A stretch of 64,000 bases of DNA. Origin: Rhynchopus euleeides (taxonomy: Eukaryota; Euglenozoa; Diplonemea; Diplonemida; Diplonemidae). The DNA lies in NCBI GenBank assembly GCA_963210315.1, contig OY723258.1, positions 1,240,001 to 1,304,000 of the forward strand, in the 5' to 3' direction. Of this stretch, positions 22,300-32,811 are shown one piece after another. The notes under the pieces are model-generated. The model saw only the letters and a program-made list of their open reading frames with translations, was not told where the DNA came from and searched no databases. Made by a program: the position numbers and the translations under genes. How positions within the stretch are numbered: the stretch's first letter is position 1; every line of letters begins with the position of its first letter.

Positions 22300-23452
22300 T
22301 AGGGAAAACCTTAAGGGGTAAACTTTACGGGATTTTTCACATAGGCGAGGAACACGCACAAAATGGCAGTAAACCTGAAACCCCGGCCCCTGGGAGTATT
22401 TGGGGGCGGTCTGGGTGGTTGTTGGGGGTATTTGGTCACTTCTGAGCCAATTCGTGACCATGCTCAAAAAAGTGTCATGGTTTGGTTCCGGCCCCCTCAT
22501 TTGAACCACCCTTCCGAGCCCGTCCCGCCCTACTTGCCCGCAACATTCCGCCTTTTCTTGTCTTGGGTGGGCACTGATGCCTTCGGTTCAATTTGGGAGC
22601 AAATGCGTGTGCCAAGCTTGGGAAGGAGCGTCTTCTCGCCGGCATTTCCTGATAACACTTGCTGCAGCGTACACCGACCACTGCGCCTGCCGGTTTGCAC
22701 ACCGAATAAGGCTTTGGAACCCACACCGGCATATTTTCCAAAGACGCCAGCCCCAAAATCCACTCGCGCACCGTCTCCAGCCTCTCCTTTCCATCTGCGG
22801 CTGAGCTCCCCAGCATTCTGACCGTCGTCCGGCATCTCTTGTAGCTCTTGCAGTGCTGCAATGAAGAGCGCGTAAGTGGGGGTGATGGTGCAGATGACGA
22901 GGATCATCGCCACTGAGAAGTGCCACTGCAGTACCGTAGAGCCGGGGTGACACAGGTTACACACCACACCCACTTCGCTGTTGCCGTTTCCCCTGATGAA
23001 GTCCCCAATGCATCCGACACCTCAGGGAGGGCACATAATATCGCCTCCTGAGCGACGCCCTTGCATTTGCAGACACCCGATGTTTGTTGAGGATGTCGGC
23101 AGAAACCTGACAGAACACTCGCTGAAATACCATTTTCTTGGCCCGATAGTACTCAGATGTCTCATCAGAGGCGGCAGAACGTGGTACATGACGGGGGATG
23201 GTGATGACGCAGGTGACAGGGTGCTCGGGAGACTCACCCGGGGAGGGGTTCGGTACCAAACCATGACACTTTTTTCAACACAGCGTTTCAGCCGCGTTCC
23301 GGGGCACCAAAGTGGGTGTCCCACACCCAGGGGCGGTTTTTGGGGTGGTCTGGCCACTTTTTCAGCATTTTTGGGGGGTTTCTGGTCGAAAATTGCCTAT
23401 GTCGAAAAATGTCGTAAAGTTGAGGGATTTCGGTACCTTAAGACGGTCCCTA
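22300..23452. mobile_element. Second element in the same poly-C tract
   Basis: Starts TAGGGAAAACCTTAAGG and ends CCTTAAGACGGTCCCTA, with imperfect inverted similarity continuing about 50 bp inward and again at 22465-22495 against 23245-23280. It is flanked by C runs (22282-22299, 23453-23468), so the target duplication would be C's. TAGGG ends suggest a hAT-type element. Minus-strand frames at 22475-22973 look faintly protein-like but match nothing I know. Confidence 0.6.
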
Positions 23453-23534
23453 CCCCCCCCCCCCCCCCTCCGATCCCCCCCTCCCTTTGCTCTGACGTGC
23501 AGACTCCGACGAGCGCCCGATTTCGTGCAACGGA

Positions 23535-25301
23535 ATGGTTCACCCTGCACACCCCAATCAGGCATATTCTTTGATGGCATCTGCCCTTCTTCTAAGTGCG
23601 GCGCTGCTCCGCGCGACAGACCCAAGCCACCCACATAGTGAGAAGTTGGAGCTTATCCGAGGAATGCCGCAGGTGGTGACACTCAAGACGGCGACGGACT
23701 ACACTCTGCTGCGGTCCCTCAACGTGACGACGACAGACCATGCGAACGAGACCACGTGCGGGGGCGGCGTTGCCCACATCACCGTCAACACAACCGGGCT
23801 TGCAGTGAGTGTCCCCATTGTGTCAGGTGCTGTCTCCCTGGGATCACCGTTCCTGCAGACGTACATGACAGGGACGAGGTTTGGTTTCCCGACTTTCGCC
23901 GTCACGTTGACTGCTGACTGCACGCTCTCAGTTGTAGTGACCGCAGACATGATTCAGACCTTCCCTGAAGACACACACGAGGTCACGACGAACGTCACCT
24001 TCGGCACCGAGACACAAGTTGACGTTGCGTTGACTGTGGACCCGGAGTACACATACATGGAGGCAATAGTGCTCCGGATGCTGACGGAATGTGCTCCATC
24101 CCATCCAGCCGACATCTCCCTCACTTTCAACGCGTCGACGACGGTCACAGAATCATACTCCTTTGGCTACAAAGGTGCTGCAGCACAGTTTTTCGTGTAC
24201 TCGGTGGTCAACGGGGCCCAATCTGCACTCAACATCCACTTCGGGAACAGCGGTGACTGCACCCAGACAAACATGTCTCTGACGGTGACGTTTATGAAGA
24301 TGGCTGCGATTGAAACTCCCGCGCCATCCTCCCTCTCTCCATGGCCACCTCTGCCACCCGCACCAACGACGGGGCCAGACGTTCCTCACACAGACTATCA
24401 GTGGCTTAAGAAAGGGGTCCCGACACTGTTCACCGTGCAGACACAGCCGAGGTACACTGTGATAAGGTACGTCGGCGTGGTCGGGCTCGGTTCGAGTTTC
24501 TCGTCGTGCTCGGGTGGCGAGGCGAACGTGAGAATGAACGTGACGGGGTTTTCACAGCAGGTTCCCGAGAGGTTGGGTGTGCTGCGGCCGAATGAACCCT
24601 TCGTGGAGTTTCTGATGTTGGGTACTCCCAATGCTCGCCAGGAGTTTAACGTAACTGTCATCTCCGACTGCACCATCGTTGCTTTGGTTGCAGCAGAAGC
24701 GATGGAACTCTTGGACACGACTACTTCGACACAGGCCATCATCAACCCCAAACATGATAAGTATGTGGACGTTCCTGTGGACAAGCAGTACACTTACATC
24801 GACACGATGAAGTACACGATGATGTCACACTGCGCGTCGAACATCAGCATCAGCTTCACGGAATGGGTGTGGCCCATCTACCAAAGATTTGAAATGAGGG
24901 TGTACGGGCAGGAGGTGTTGTTTGAGGTGGGTTTGCTGTACTACACTACGTCCAACATGTGGCACTTACCTCTGCTTGTAGTGCAAAGTCCCGAGTGCAA
25001 TGCAAACTTGACGCTTGAAGTCACGTCGTTTCACGTCGACATCGGTGACACGCAAGCACCGGGGACACTGGTACCAGACGCGACTCCTGTGCCGAGTGCG
25101 TCCTCGCCGTCATCTTCAGGCGTTTCTGCAGTTCCGATTGTGCTTGGGTGCATTGCAGTCATTGTGATCGCTGCCGTAGTGGCGTGGGTTGTATGGCGGA
25201 AGAGGAAACACGAGGACGAACAGAAGCCGTCGCTCGTTCTCAACGAGGGGGCGCACAAGGGATATGCCACAGCTCCACCCGCGCCGCCGACATTCCAGTA
25301 G
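23535..25301 (+). CDS. Type I membrane glycoprotein with two internal repeats, copy 1
   Basis: 588 residues. The N-terminal hydrophobic stretch ASALLLSAALL acts as a signal peptide. Two related units of about 220 residues follow (about 45-255 and 290-515). Each begins with a threonine-rich strand ending in YT(L/V)(L/I)R and contains a conserved Cys-Gly-Gly, many N-x-S/T sites, DCT followed by VV, and YTY(M/I) motifs. A Ser/Pro/Thr stalk leads to a transmembrane helix (about 530-555), then a basic stop-transfer WRKRKHEDEQK and a short cytosolic tail. The family is unknown to me; beta-rich surface protein is inferred. The first ATG after a pyrimidine-rich AG (about 23505) is 23535; an in-frame ATG at 23574 sits right at the signal peptide and is an alternative. 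Near-identical to 45194-46933. Confidence 0.75.
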   Translation: MVHPAHPNQAYSLMASALLLSAALLRATDPSHPHSEKLELIRGMPQVVTLKTATDYTLLRSLNVTTTDHANETTCGGGVAHITVNTTGLAVSVPIVSGAVSLGSPFLQTYMTGTRFGFPTFAVTLTADCTLSVVVTADMIQTFPEDTHEVTTNVTFGTETQVDVALTVDPEYTYMEAIVLRMLTECAPSHPADISLTFNASTTVTESYSFGYKGAAAQFFVYSVVNGAQSALNIHFGNSGDCTQTNMSLTVTFMKMAAIETPAPSSLSPWPPLPPAPTTGPDVPHTDYQWLKKGVPTLFTVQTQPRYTVIRYVGVVGLGSSFSSCSGGEANVRMNVTGFSQQVPERLGVLRPNEPFVEFLMLGTPNARQEFNVTVISDCTIVALVAAEAMELLDTTTSTQAIINPKHDKYVDVPVDKQYTYIDTMKYTMMSHCASNISISFTEWVWPIYQRFEMRVYGQEVLFEVGLLYYTTSNMWHLPLLVVQSPECNANLTLEVTSFHVDIGDTQAPGTLVPDATPVPSASSPSSSGVSAVPIVLGCIAVIVIAAVVAWVVWRKRKHEDEQKPSLVLNEGAHKGYATAPPAPPTFQ

Positions 25302-26184
25302 TGCTCTAGGGGCGACTCACACACACACCCGCATTCAACGTTTTGCCTTGCCGCCCTTGGTGCCACCAGGTTGAAGGGGAGGGGAGCCCTTCAGGTGGGG
25401 CACTTCAGGTCAGTTTATCATGCGAATCAAGGCGGAAAGCTGCCTCTCTCATGTCCCACAAGCTGAGCTCCATTGTTTTTTTAACTCGGTACCCGCTTCC
25501 CCTCTCGTACACTACGTTTGTAGTGTTGGCTTTTTTCAAGGTCAGGAACCTGACGTTTCCTGACGCATCACCTCATTACAATGCCTCGGCACATTGGTAC
25601 GCCTGGACTGGCCACAACCTGAGACCGAAAATCACACAACCGCTGCATCATGTAGACCACCGGTGTGAGTGCCGAGAGCGTGTCAAGTGTGAGGGCGAGT
25701 GTAACCGTCCCTGATTGCGTGCATGTGTCTCCTGCACACGCCAGCTTTATGATTTTCGAACAACATGAAAATGGCTGAAAAATAGTGTGTGTTATGGCAA
25801 CACAACCCTGTCGTCAGCTCGCTTAGCTGTGGTGGTCAGATACACTGCACGTGAATCATATGTGCTGTCGCAAAATCTCGAGTTGTCTCAGGTCTGTGAA
25901 ACGAAGTTGATGTGCTTTGCTCGTTCTTTTCTTCAGAATTCATAATTTTCCTTCGCGCAAACCTTTTTTCGCTGCGCACAGCAGGCTTGCTCCTAACATG
26001 GAATACGGAATACACTCTCCGAAATTTCTCGATTTTTTTCTAAGGATTTTTAGGAGGGGAAATTTATTTTTTTTCTCCCAACAAGGTACCATACTTGTGG
26101 AACGGTCTTGACGACGGGATGTGGTTTTTCGGGCAGGAAAAAACGCCGTGAAAAAAAAGGGAAAAAAAATCACGCCGTGAAAAT
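25302..26184. other. 3' flank of glycoprotein gene 1
   Basis: Up to 25981 this matches the 3' flank of glycoprotein gene 2 (46934-47613). No coding sequence is supported. After 25981 the two flanks diverge abruptly. Confidence 0.5.
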
Positions 26185-29100
26185 CAGGCCTGGGCGGGGA
26201 ACGAGCCCTTTTTCCAGGTTTTTTGGGTCGGGGAACCAGGTTTTTTCTAAGAATTTTTACAAGGGATTTTTTGCTCGCCCCCCCACAGTTTCCAGGCGCG
26301 TGCCCGTCAGGCGGGACTTTTTCTCTGATTTCTCTCCGCGTCATCATTGACAGCTCTCGAGTGATGCCCAGAGATGCTTGCGGCAGAGAGTGCCCCTCAT
26401 GCGCGTTACAGCTGAAAATGAATGAGGATCATCTGGCACTCGTTCTCATCGGGGGTTGTGCTCCGCAGGGACTCAATACACCTTGGCACTCTCGCAGGGC
26501 TGGACATGCCAGCAGCTGGAGGACAGTTACAAAGCTGCCACTCCCCGACGCCACCCACCTGCTGGCCCCTTCAGGTCTGAAAGCCCAAAAGCTCCCGGGG
26601 ATTTTTGCAGTGGTGCGCACCATATTCAGCGCAGTAGGGTGATCTCTCCGATTTTCCAAAACTGCTGGTTTACTGGTTTGGGGAACGGTCGTCGGCAGAC
26701 CGTTGAAATGCCCGTGTTAGCAAGGCACACTCACGTTTCAGGTAGCGTGTCGCGTGTCACGCATGTCGCGAACGCGGCAAGTGTACCTCCCAGGTGGGGA
26801 AGCCCGACCTCCTGTCCGATGTCAGTCAGGCTTCGAAGAAGCGCTTCATGGATGCGGCGCTGACCTCCTACGCTGCACTGTACCCAGGGAAGTGAGATAG
26901 ATGGACGGGCACACGCTACATGGGGGGTCTGGGGGGCGGTGCCCCCCAGCCGCCGGAGGCCACGGTAGCGAACATCTGTTCGTGTGGGCGTACAGATTCT
27001 GTGCGAGTTGGCTGCGTCCTCAGAGGCGACTGGAGTGGTTGGACCCCGACCTGATGGGATTCGAAGGACTTGAGTACGAGACGTACGCCACAGGGGGGTC
27101 TGGGGGGCGGAGCCCCCCAGCCGCCGGAGGCCACGGTAGTGAACGTCTGGCTCTCCAGTTGGCCAGCAAGGCGAACGGTACGTGGGACAGACTTCCCTTC
27201 CATCCTTGTGCGCGCCCTGTCGACTGGGGAAAACTTAGAAAAAGTTTTTTCCTCTGCGAAACAACCTTAGAAAAAAATCCCCTAACAAAATTCTTAGAAA
27301 AAAACTTTTTTTCCCCTTACAAAAATTCTTAGAAAAAAAGTTCAGAATCCTGAAAGTGGGGAACAAGCCCCCCAGTTAGGAACAGCCCTGGTGAAAATGT
27401 ATGAAAACTTTTTAGGTGGGGCGCAACGCCGTGAAATATAGGAAACAATTACCGTTGGGTTTCCTGGCTTGTTGGAGCACTCATCAAAGCAGCATACGTC
27501 CTTATCTTGTCCGTCGGGGGGTTGCACTCACCACACGGAACCACCCTGTTGCGTCACACCTGGAACCATTCACACCTGCAACCACTCTTATGCATTTTAG
27601 GGCACACTGTGCAGTCGTTGTATCCCAGATGCTGGCGCCTCCAGATAGGAGGCCAACGACACAGAGTCGCCGTGACCCATGGCTGCCTGAATGTGGCTCC
27701 ACTCCTTCAACACAACCTGGCACAAGGGGGTATGATCGGGTGAAGTTGCGGGACTCTGTGGAAGCGCAGATATTGACCCATTGGAGGTACTCCAAGAGCA
27801 CTTCGCTGTGTCCAATGTTTATAGAAGTTCGCAGCATGCCCCTCACTGAGGGCCTGCTGCGAACATGGCAGACCGAAGGGATGCTGTCAGCAGAAGATGG
27901 AAGACACTGGCGTGTTCAGTAGTGACCGTCTGAGGCCAAAACTGGCACTGCTCGCTGACCTGTATCTGTTCCAAGGCTGCTTGGGGCAAGATCAGCGGTT
28001 CTGTTCATTTTCTTCTCCGGGCTCTGAGCACAAAGAACATGAACAACAACAATTCTGATCAACAAACCACGCACTGGGCACCAGGCTGGTTGCTGTGCTG
28101 GCGGAATGGACTGTACATGACTTCTAGGCCTGTGGCATCAGGAAGTCGAGGAGGGTTGCCACCGCACTGTTCGTGGCGCTCGGCGCTGCGGGGGGTCTCC
28201 AACAAGGCGCCTCTTTGCTAGGGGGATTGAGCTGGCTGCCTGAGCAGCCGGCTTCTTGGCAGCCTTCTTTGCTGCGGCCTGTTGCGACATGTGACGACAC
28301 CTCCTTGCGTTGTCACATCTCCATTCCCTGGAGTCATGTACCGAATGGGTTCCTCTCTCACTCGCGCCATCCTCAGGTGCCCCAGGCATACCCCCTGATA
28401 TGCCACAGCCATATAAGCGCAAGGACTTGTTTACTAGACGGGCACACGCCAGATCGGGGGGTCTGGGGGGCAGAGCCAACAACGGGACATGACTCGTCTG
28501 TTTGCTGCATCGCACCCTGGGCTAGTTGGGTCACCTCAAACATTGAAGGCACCCCCTCAAAAATGCACCCCAAAAAAAACTTTTTGAGAGTTGTGCAACA
28601 ACGCAGGAAACTGTGCCAGTGCAGATCCTTGCAGAACTTCCCACACGCTTCATGACAGGCGCGTGGGGTGTGATCGACGAGCCACTCACAGGATTGCCCC
28701 AAATGTGCCCGGAAATTCAAATGCGTGGCGACTCGGGCCGTTCTGGTGAAGTCTGGGTGGTGATCTCACACCCCACTTTTTGCCTGCCGAATTCGCCTTG
28801 TGTGCGGGACCTGCTGAACACTGTACGGCCCAGCACACACTGTCAGCCACAGAAACAGCCTGGATCTGGCTGTGGCTGATTCTGTGGCCCAGTGTGGGCT
28901 GTTCCCACGTCCCTTCGGGACGTGACACAGTCTGACACCAGTGACAGACACCCAGATCCGACCGCTCCCACACATCCAGCCAGACTGTCAGGCTCAACCC
29001 ACCCACACCCATATCCGGCCCGTGTGCCGTGTATGGGTGGATTCGGGCCATCTGCAGGTTCAACACCTACACACAGCCACAGTTGCTGTCTCAGCCCACA

Positions 29101-29662
29101 CGCACCCAGATCTGGCGTGTCTGGGTGTGTCCGTGCCAATCTGGGACGTTCCCGCCACCTCTTGGGTGAACCAGCAGAACCTGGTACTGGCTGGTCTGAC
29201 CAAGTCCGAGGCAGAACAGTCCTGTCGTGCTGTGCTCGAAAGTGCCGGGCGATGGCAAGAAACCATCATCTGCACCCTGTGTCGGCCTCAACTGCACCCT
29301 CGAGCAGGAAAAAAAGGCCTCGGGCCTCCGGCCCTCAGACTAATTTTTCACAGCGTTTTTTCCGCCCATTTTTTTTCCTTTTTTTCACGGCGTTTTTCTT
29401 TTTTTCCACGGGCCCGACGGGGTGACGGGGTTTTGAGGCCCCAAGCCCCCAGGTCCCCTACCTGGCCTACCCAAGTGCCTCACACCGGGTCCCCCCCTCC
29501 TGGTGGTCCACCGACGGACAAGATAAGGACGTATGCTGCTTTGATGAGTGCTCCAACAAGCCAGGAAACCCAACGGCAATTGTTTCCTATATTTCACGGC
29601 GTTGCGCCCCATCTAAAAAGTTTTCATACATTTTCACGGCGTTTTTTTCACGGTTATGTAAA
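26136..29662. mobile_element. Element Y with long inverted arms, interrupted by hAT copy 2
   Basis: The left arm (ACGCCGTGAAAAT at about 26170-26184, continuing at 27399-27517) and the right arm (29511-29640) are inverted copies of each other over about 130 bp. CACGGCGTTTTT motifs extend outward. The hAT copy at 26185-27390 is inserted in the left arm. The interior (27518-29510) has no intact gene, only degenerate frames and one truncated hairpin repeat near 28457. Outer boundaries are not fixed. Confidence 0.55.
26185..27390. mobile_element. 1.2 kb hAT-type non-autonomous element, copy 2
   Basis: Ends as in copy 1, with exact 8-bp duplication GTGAAAAT (26177-26184, 27391-27398). Nearly identical to copy 1 throughout, including the paired hairpin repeats (about 26920 and 27090), which suggests recent movement. 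Confidence 0.85.
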
Positions 29663-29839
29663 GATCTTCAAGAAGAATTTCGTGTTTTTTTACAAATCTT
29701 CAAGATCTTGACAAATGTGAGAAAGATTTGTAATTTTCTTGAAGACTTTTTGACATCTTGGTCAAAATGTAAATGTAAAACATAAATCACTCCCTGGGGG
29801 CCCTCGCTACCAGTGGTTACAGGTGGTTACAGGTGCCAC

Positions 29840-30040
29840 TGAGGTTCCTTGAGGTTCCATATGGTCAAGGAACCGATTTCTGAGGTTCCTTGAGGTTCTT
29901 TGTGACCAAGGAACCTATTTCTGAGGTTCCTTGAGGTTCCTTGTGACCAAGGAATCTTGTTCCGAGGTTCCTTGAGGTTCCTTATGGCCAAGGAACCTAT
30001 TCCTGAGGTTCCTTGAGGTTCTTTGCGAGGTTGCCTGAGG
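29840..30040. repeat. 41-bp minisatellite
   Basis: Four full units of 41 bp start at 29840, 29881, 29922 and 29963, plus a partial fifth. Each unit begins (T/C)GAGGTTCCTTGAGGTTC and contains CCAAGGAA. Both strands are open over part of it, giving a spurious repetitive frame. Confidence 0.85.
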
Positions 30041-30989
30041 TTGCCATTCTGGAGTCTCCGGAGTCGGTCCGATTGTACGACGACTGTCTCTGCCATGTGT
30101 TGACAGAGATTGTTTATCATCGGTTTGGTGCACCTTTCCCTTGGTGCACCGACTGTTTCCGCCCGATTACGCGATTCTCTGCCGACGCCGATGTCGCGCG
30201 GAGGTGTTCTTGGTGGTCGACCCTCTGACCGTATCCGACAGTCACGCCAAGTCCCTGGTGAGGTCACCCGAGGTCCAACATTTTGTCCTGAATGTGCTCA
30301 AACGGCCAAAATAATTTTCGTGCACTTTTTTCAGTAGACAAACAGTGGGTTATGCCTCCCCTACTTACTTGCAATTCCAAAAAATGTACCACAAAGTTGC
30401 ACCACACCACCCCAAGTCAGAAGGTCTCAATGGCTGATTCAAGCCCTTCCGTCACTACGTGGACCTCCGCACTCTCGCACAGATGTCCGAGTGCGTACGA
30501 GGAACAACCACTCGCCTTCAGCGGCAAGAGACACAGAAAGCCGTGCTCTCATGATAATTTTCTTTGGTCGAAGATGGTGCAACTACACGGCCACAGGTAG
30601 GTGCAGGTGGTGCCACATGGACATAATCGCCAGAGGGCGGGCTGCCGCCTGAGCGAAGGCCTGAACGTGTATTTGTAGGAAACAACACGGGAGGGTGGGA
30701 AGGGCATTGTGGTGGCTTCCCACTCGATGCACACAACTGACCACAAAAGCAGGCTGGTCGCTAACTTTCTGAATTCCGAGATCCCGTGGGATGATGGTCA
30801 GTCGTGGGGGGGGGGGGGTGGAAGTGGTGGCCATGCAGAAAATGTGGTTCGTACGCGATCGCGGCGCCCACGATCCAGGCCTGTCGCGAACTTTTTTGAT
30901 TTTAGAGATTAGGTGGGCGGACGCTCCTGTTTTGGGGGGGATCAGGGGTACATTGTTACTTAACTTTCCCGTCGGTGGACCACTAGGTG
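30041..30989. other. Unannotated spacer
   Basis: No gene or bounded element recognised. Confidence 0.35.
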
Positions 30990-31304
30990 CACGGTGGACT
31001 CCAGCGGCCCTAGCGGGAGTCTGGGAGCGGGAGTCTGAGCGGGTGTCAAAGACTCCCGCTAGCGGGAGTCTATACTCCCGCTAGGGGGAGTCTGACTCCC
31101 CCTAGCGGGAGTCTTTTCACCTATTTTCATCCATTTTTCCCATGATATAGTTACAGTCTACTGGCGTGGGGGGTAAAATCATGGTGGAAGAGGGATGGGG
31201 AGGGGCTTGTTTTGCTTCTGTCAGTTTCCCCGGACTCTGGACTACCTACCTATCCTCCTGGTAGCGGCTACACCTGCGGAGGTGAGCGGTTAGAATTTGA
31301 GGTG

Positions 31305-32171
31305 TCAAAGTGCGGCCATCGCCTGTCGTAGTTGTGTTACACCTTGGGCAAGACAAGCCATCCTGCAGGCCTCATCTTCTTCGTCAGAACTGTCATCCCC
31401 CTCCTGCTGTGCGCGTTGGTCAAGCGTGCTCAAAGTCGCCTCGGATGACACGAATGGTGTGAAAGTCGCCCCCAGCGGGATTGGCATTTTGCACAAGCAG
31501 AGCGATAATTTGCGGTGTCCTTCGGGGAACCGGAACAGGAAGTAGGGCGCGCTGATGGGTTCAACGAAGCCCTGTGTGTTGCAGTGCACAAACCCCTTCT
31601 GCAGCTGTGTCAACTGTGTGCAAAGAACATACACAGCCAATCTATGAGCGTGTCGGGTGTGCAGACACGGACACAGGATGACTTCTCTATACCCGAGGAT
31701 CCCGTCCTGCGACAGGTGCGCAACCTTCCAAGGCATGCCCGATGCGCGCCGCTTCTCTTCTGCCATCGCAAGATCTCTCTCGTAAGTTGCGGAGCTGGCG
31801 ATTGTAACGGCATCTTTCTTGCGATGTCCGTTCTCTGCTTCTTCAAATTCGTCGTTGTTCTGCAGAGGCACTGCATCTTCTGGAGCCCACCAATGATGGA
31901 GACTGTGTACGTAGGCATTGCGCGTTGATCCCTTTTCGGCATGCTCCATCAACCAGTGAAATATATGCCCTGAGATCCGAGCACGCAAGAAGGGAATCCG
32001 GGCTGACTCATCCTTGCATCCCCAGAAGCGCCAGGGGATGTCTGCATACCGGAAATGCATGAGGTCTGCAAGGGAGACAAAGAGGTAGCGGAACAAGCCC
32101 TTGTAGGTGTGTCCTGTGACAGGCAAGCACGACCTTCCGGAACTGAGCACCTGTCCCATGCTGCGACACAT
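31305..32171 (-). pseudogene. Unidentified element V protein, C-terminal part
   Basis: A 288-codon minus-strand frame with protein-like composition (WRFWGCKDESARIPFLRARI, and an acidic stretch DDSSDEEDEA near the end). Its upstream part continues at 36246-36461 once element W is removed; the two parts differ in frame after the junction, by a frameshift or a very short intron. I do not recognise the family. It is probably a transposition protein given its position between V ends. Confidence 0.4.
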
Positions 32172-32415
32172 TCAGTGCAAGGTTTGTACAGGTCTTGTCG
32201 AATATTTTTTTGTTGTCTCATCCAGCAGGGGTGGAGCTTGAAATATGGGGTTGCGGGCTGGATCGGGTCAGATCGGGTCAGCCAATTTTTTCTTATGGGT
32301 TCCCCCCCGGTTCGTCTCAGAGATCAGTGCTCGGGCCCAGCCTCCCGCGAGGTACCGGAACCGATATGCAGCCCCGGACGCGCAAGGACTTGGTTACAAG
32401 ACAAACACATGCCGT

Positions 32416-32634
32416 AGGGGGGGTCTGGGAGGCGGAGCTCCCAGCCGCCGGAGGCCACGGTAGTGAACATCTGTGACTTGCGGGCGTACGGATTCTGTGT
32501 GAGTTGGCTGCGTCCTCCTGAGGATACTGAGATTCCCTGATGTAAAGGGCTTGGGTACAAGACAGGCACATGCCACAGGGGGGTCTGGGGGGCGGAGCCC
32601 CCCAGCCACCGGAGGCCACGGTAGTAAACGTCTG
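32416..32634 (+). repeat. Paired hairpin repeats in element W
   Basis: Two copies (about 32416-32472 and 32577-32634) of the dispersed repeat: GGGGGGTCTGG, a 9-bp stem CTGGGGGGC with loop GGA and GCCCCCCAG, then CCGCCGGAGGCCACGGTAG and GAACATCTG. The first copy has a shortened stem. The spacer resembles those in the 1.2 kb hAT copies and at 37620-37740. Confidence 0.7.
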
Positions 32635-32811
32635 TTGCACGGTACGGGTTGGGCAGCTTCATTTGTCCTCTATTGTGACTGTTTGAGGCCTGTGCTCATG
32701 TCGCTGGGGTCACTTTGCTCACGAAACGCCTCCTGGTCACCTTGAGGCCCCAAGGCGAGGAGCCAACTTTTCCGGTTTCCCGAAAATCTATATTTTTTTT
32801 CTTTTTACCCC

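Noticed and set aside
19081-23468. Poly-C runs as assembly gap artefacts
   Set aside because: The runs coincide with matching inverted ends of two elements and with the intact leader at 45076, so a biological explanation is better, though run lengths may be inaccurate.
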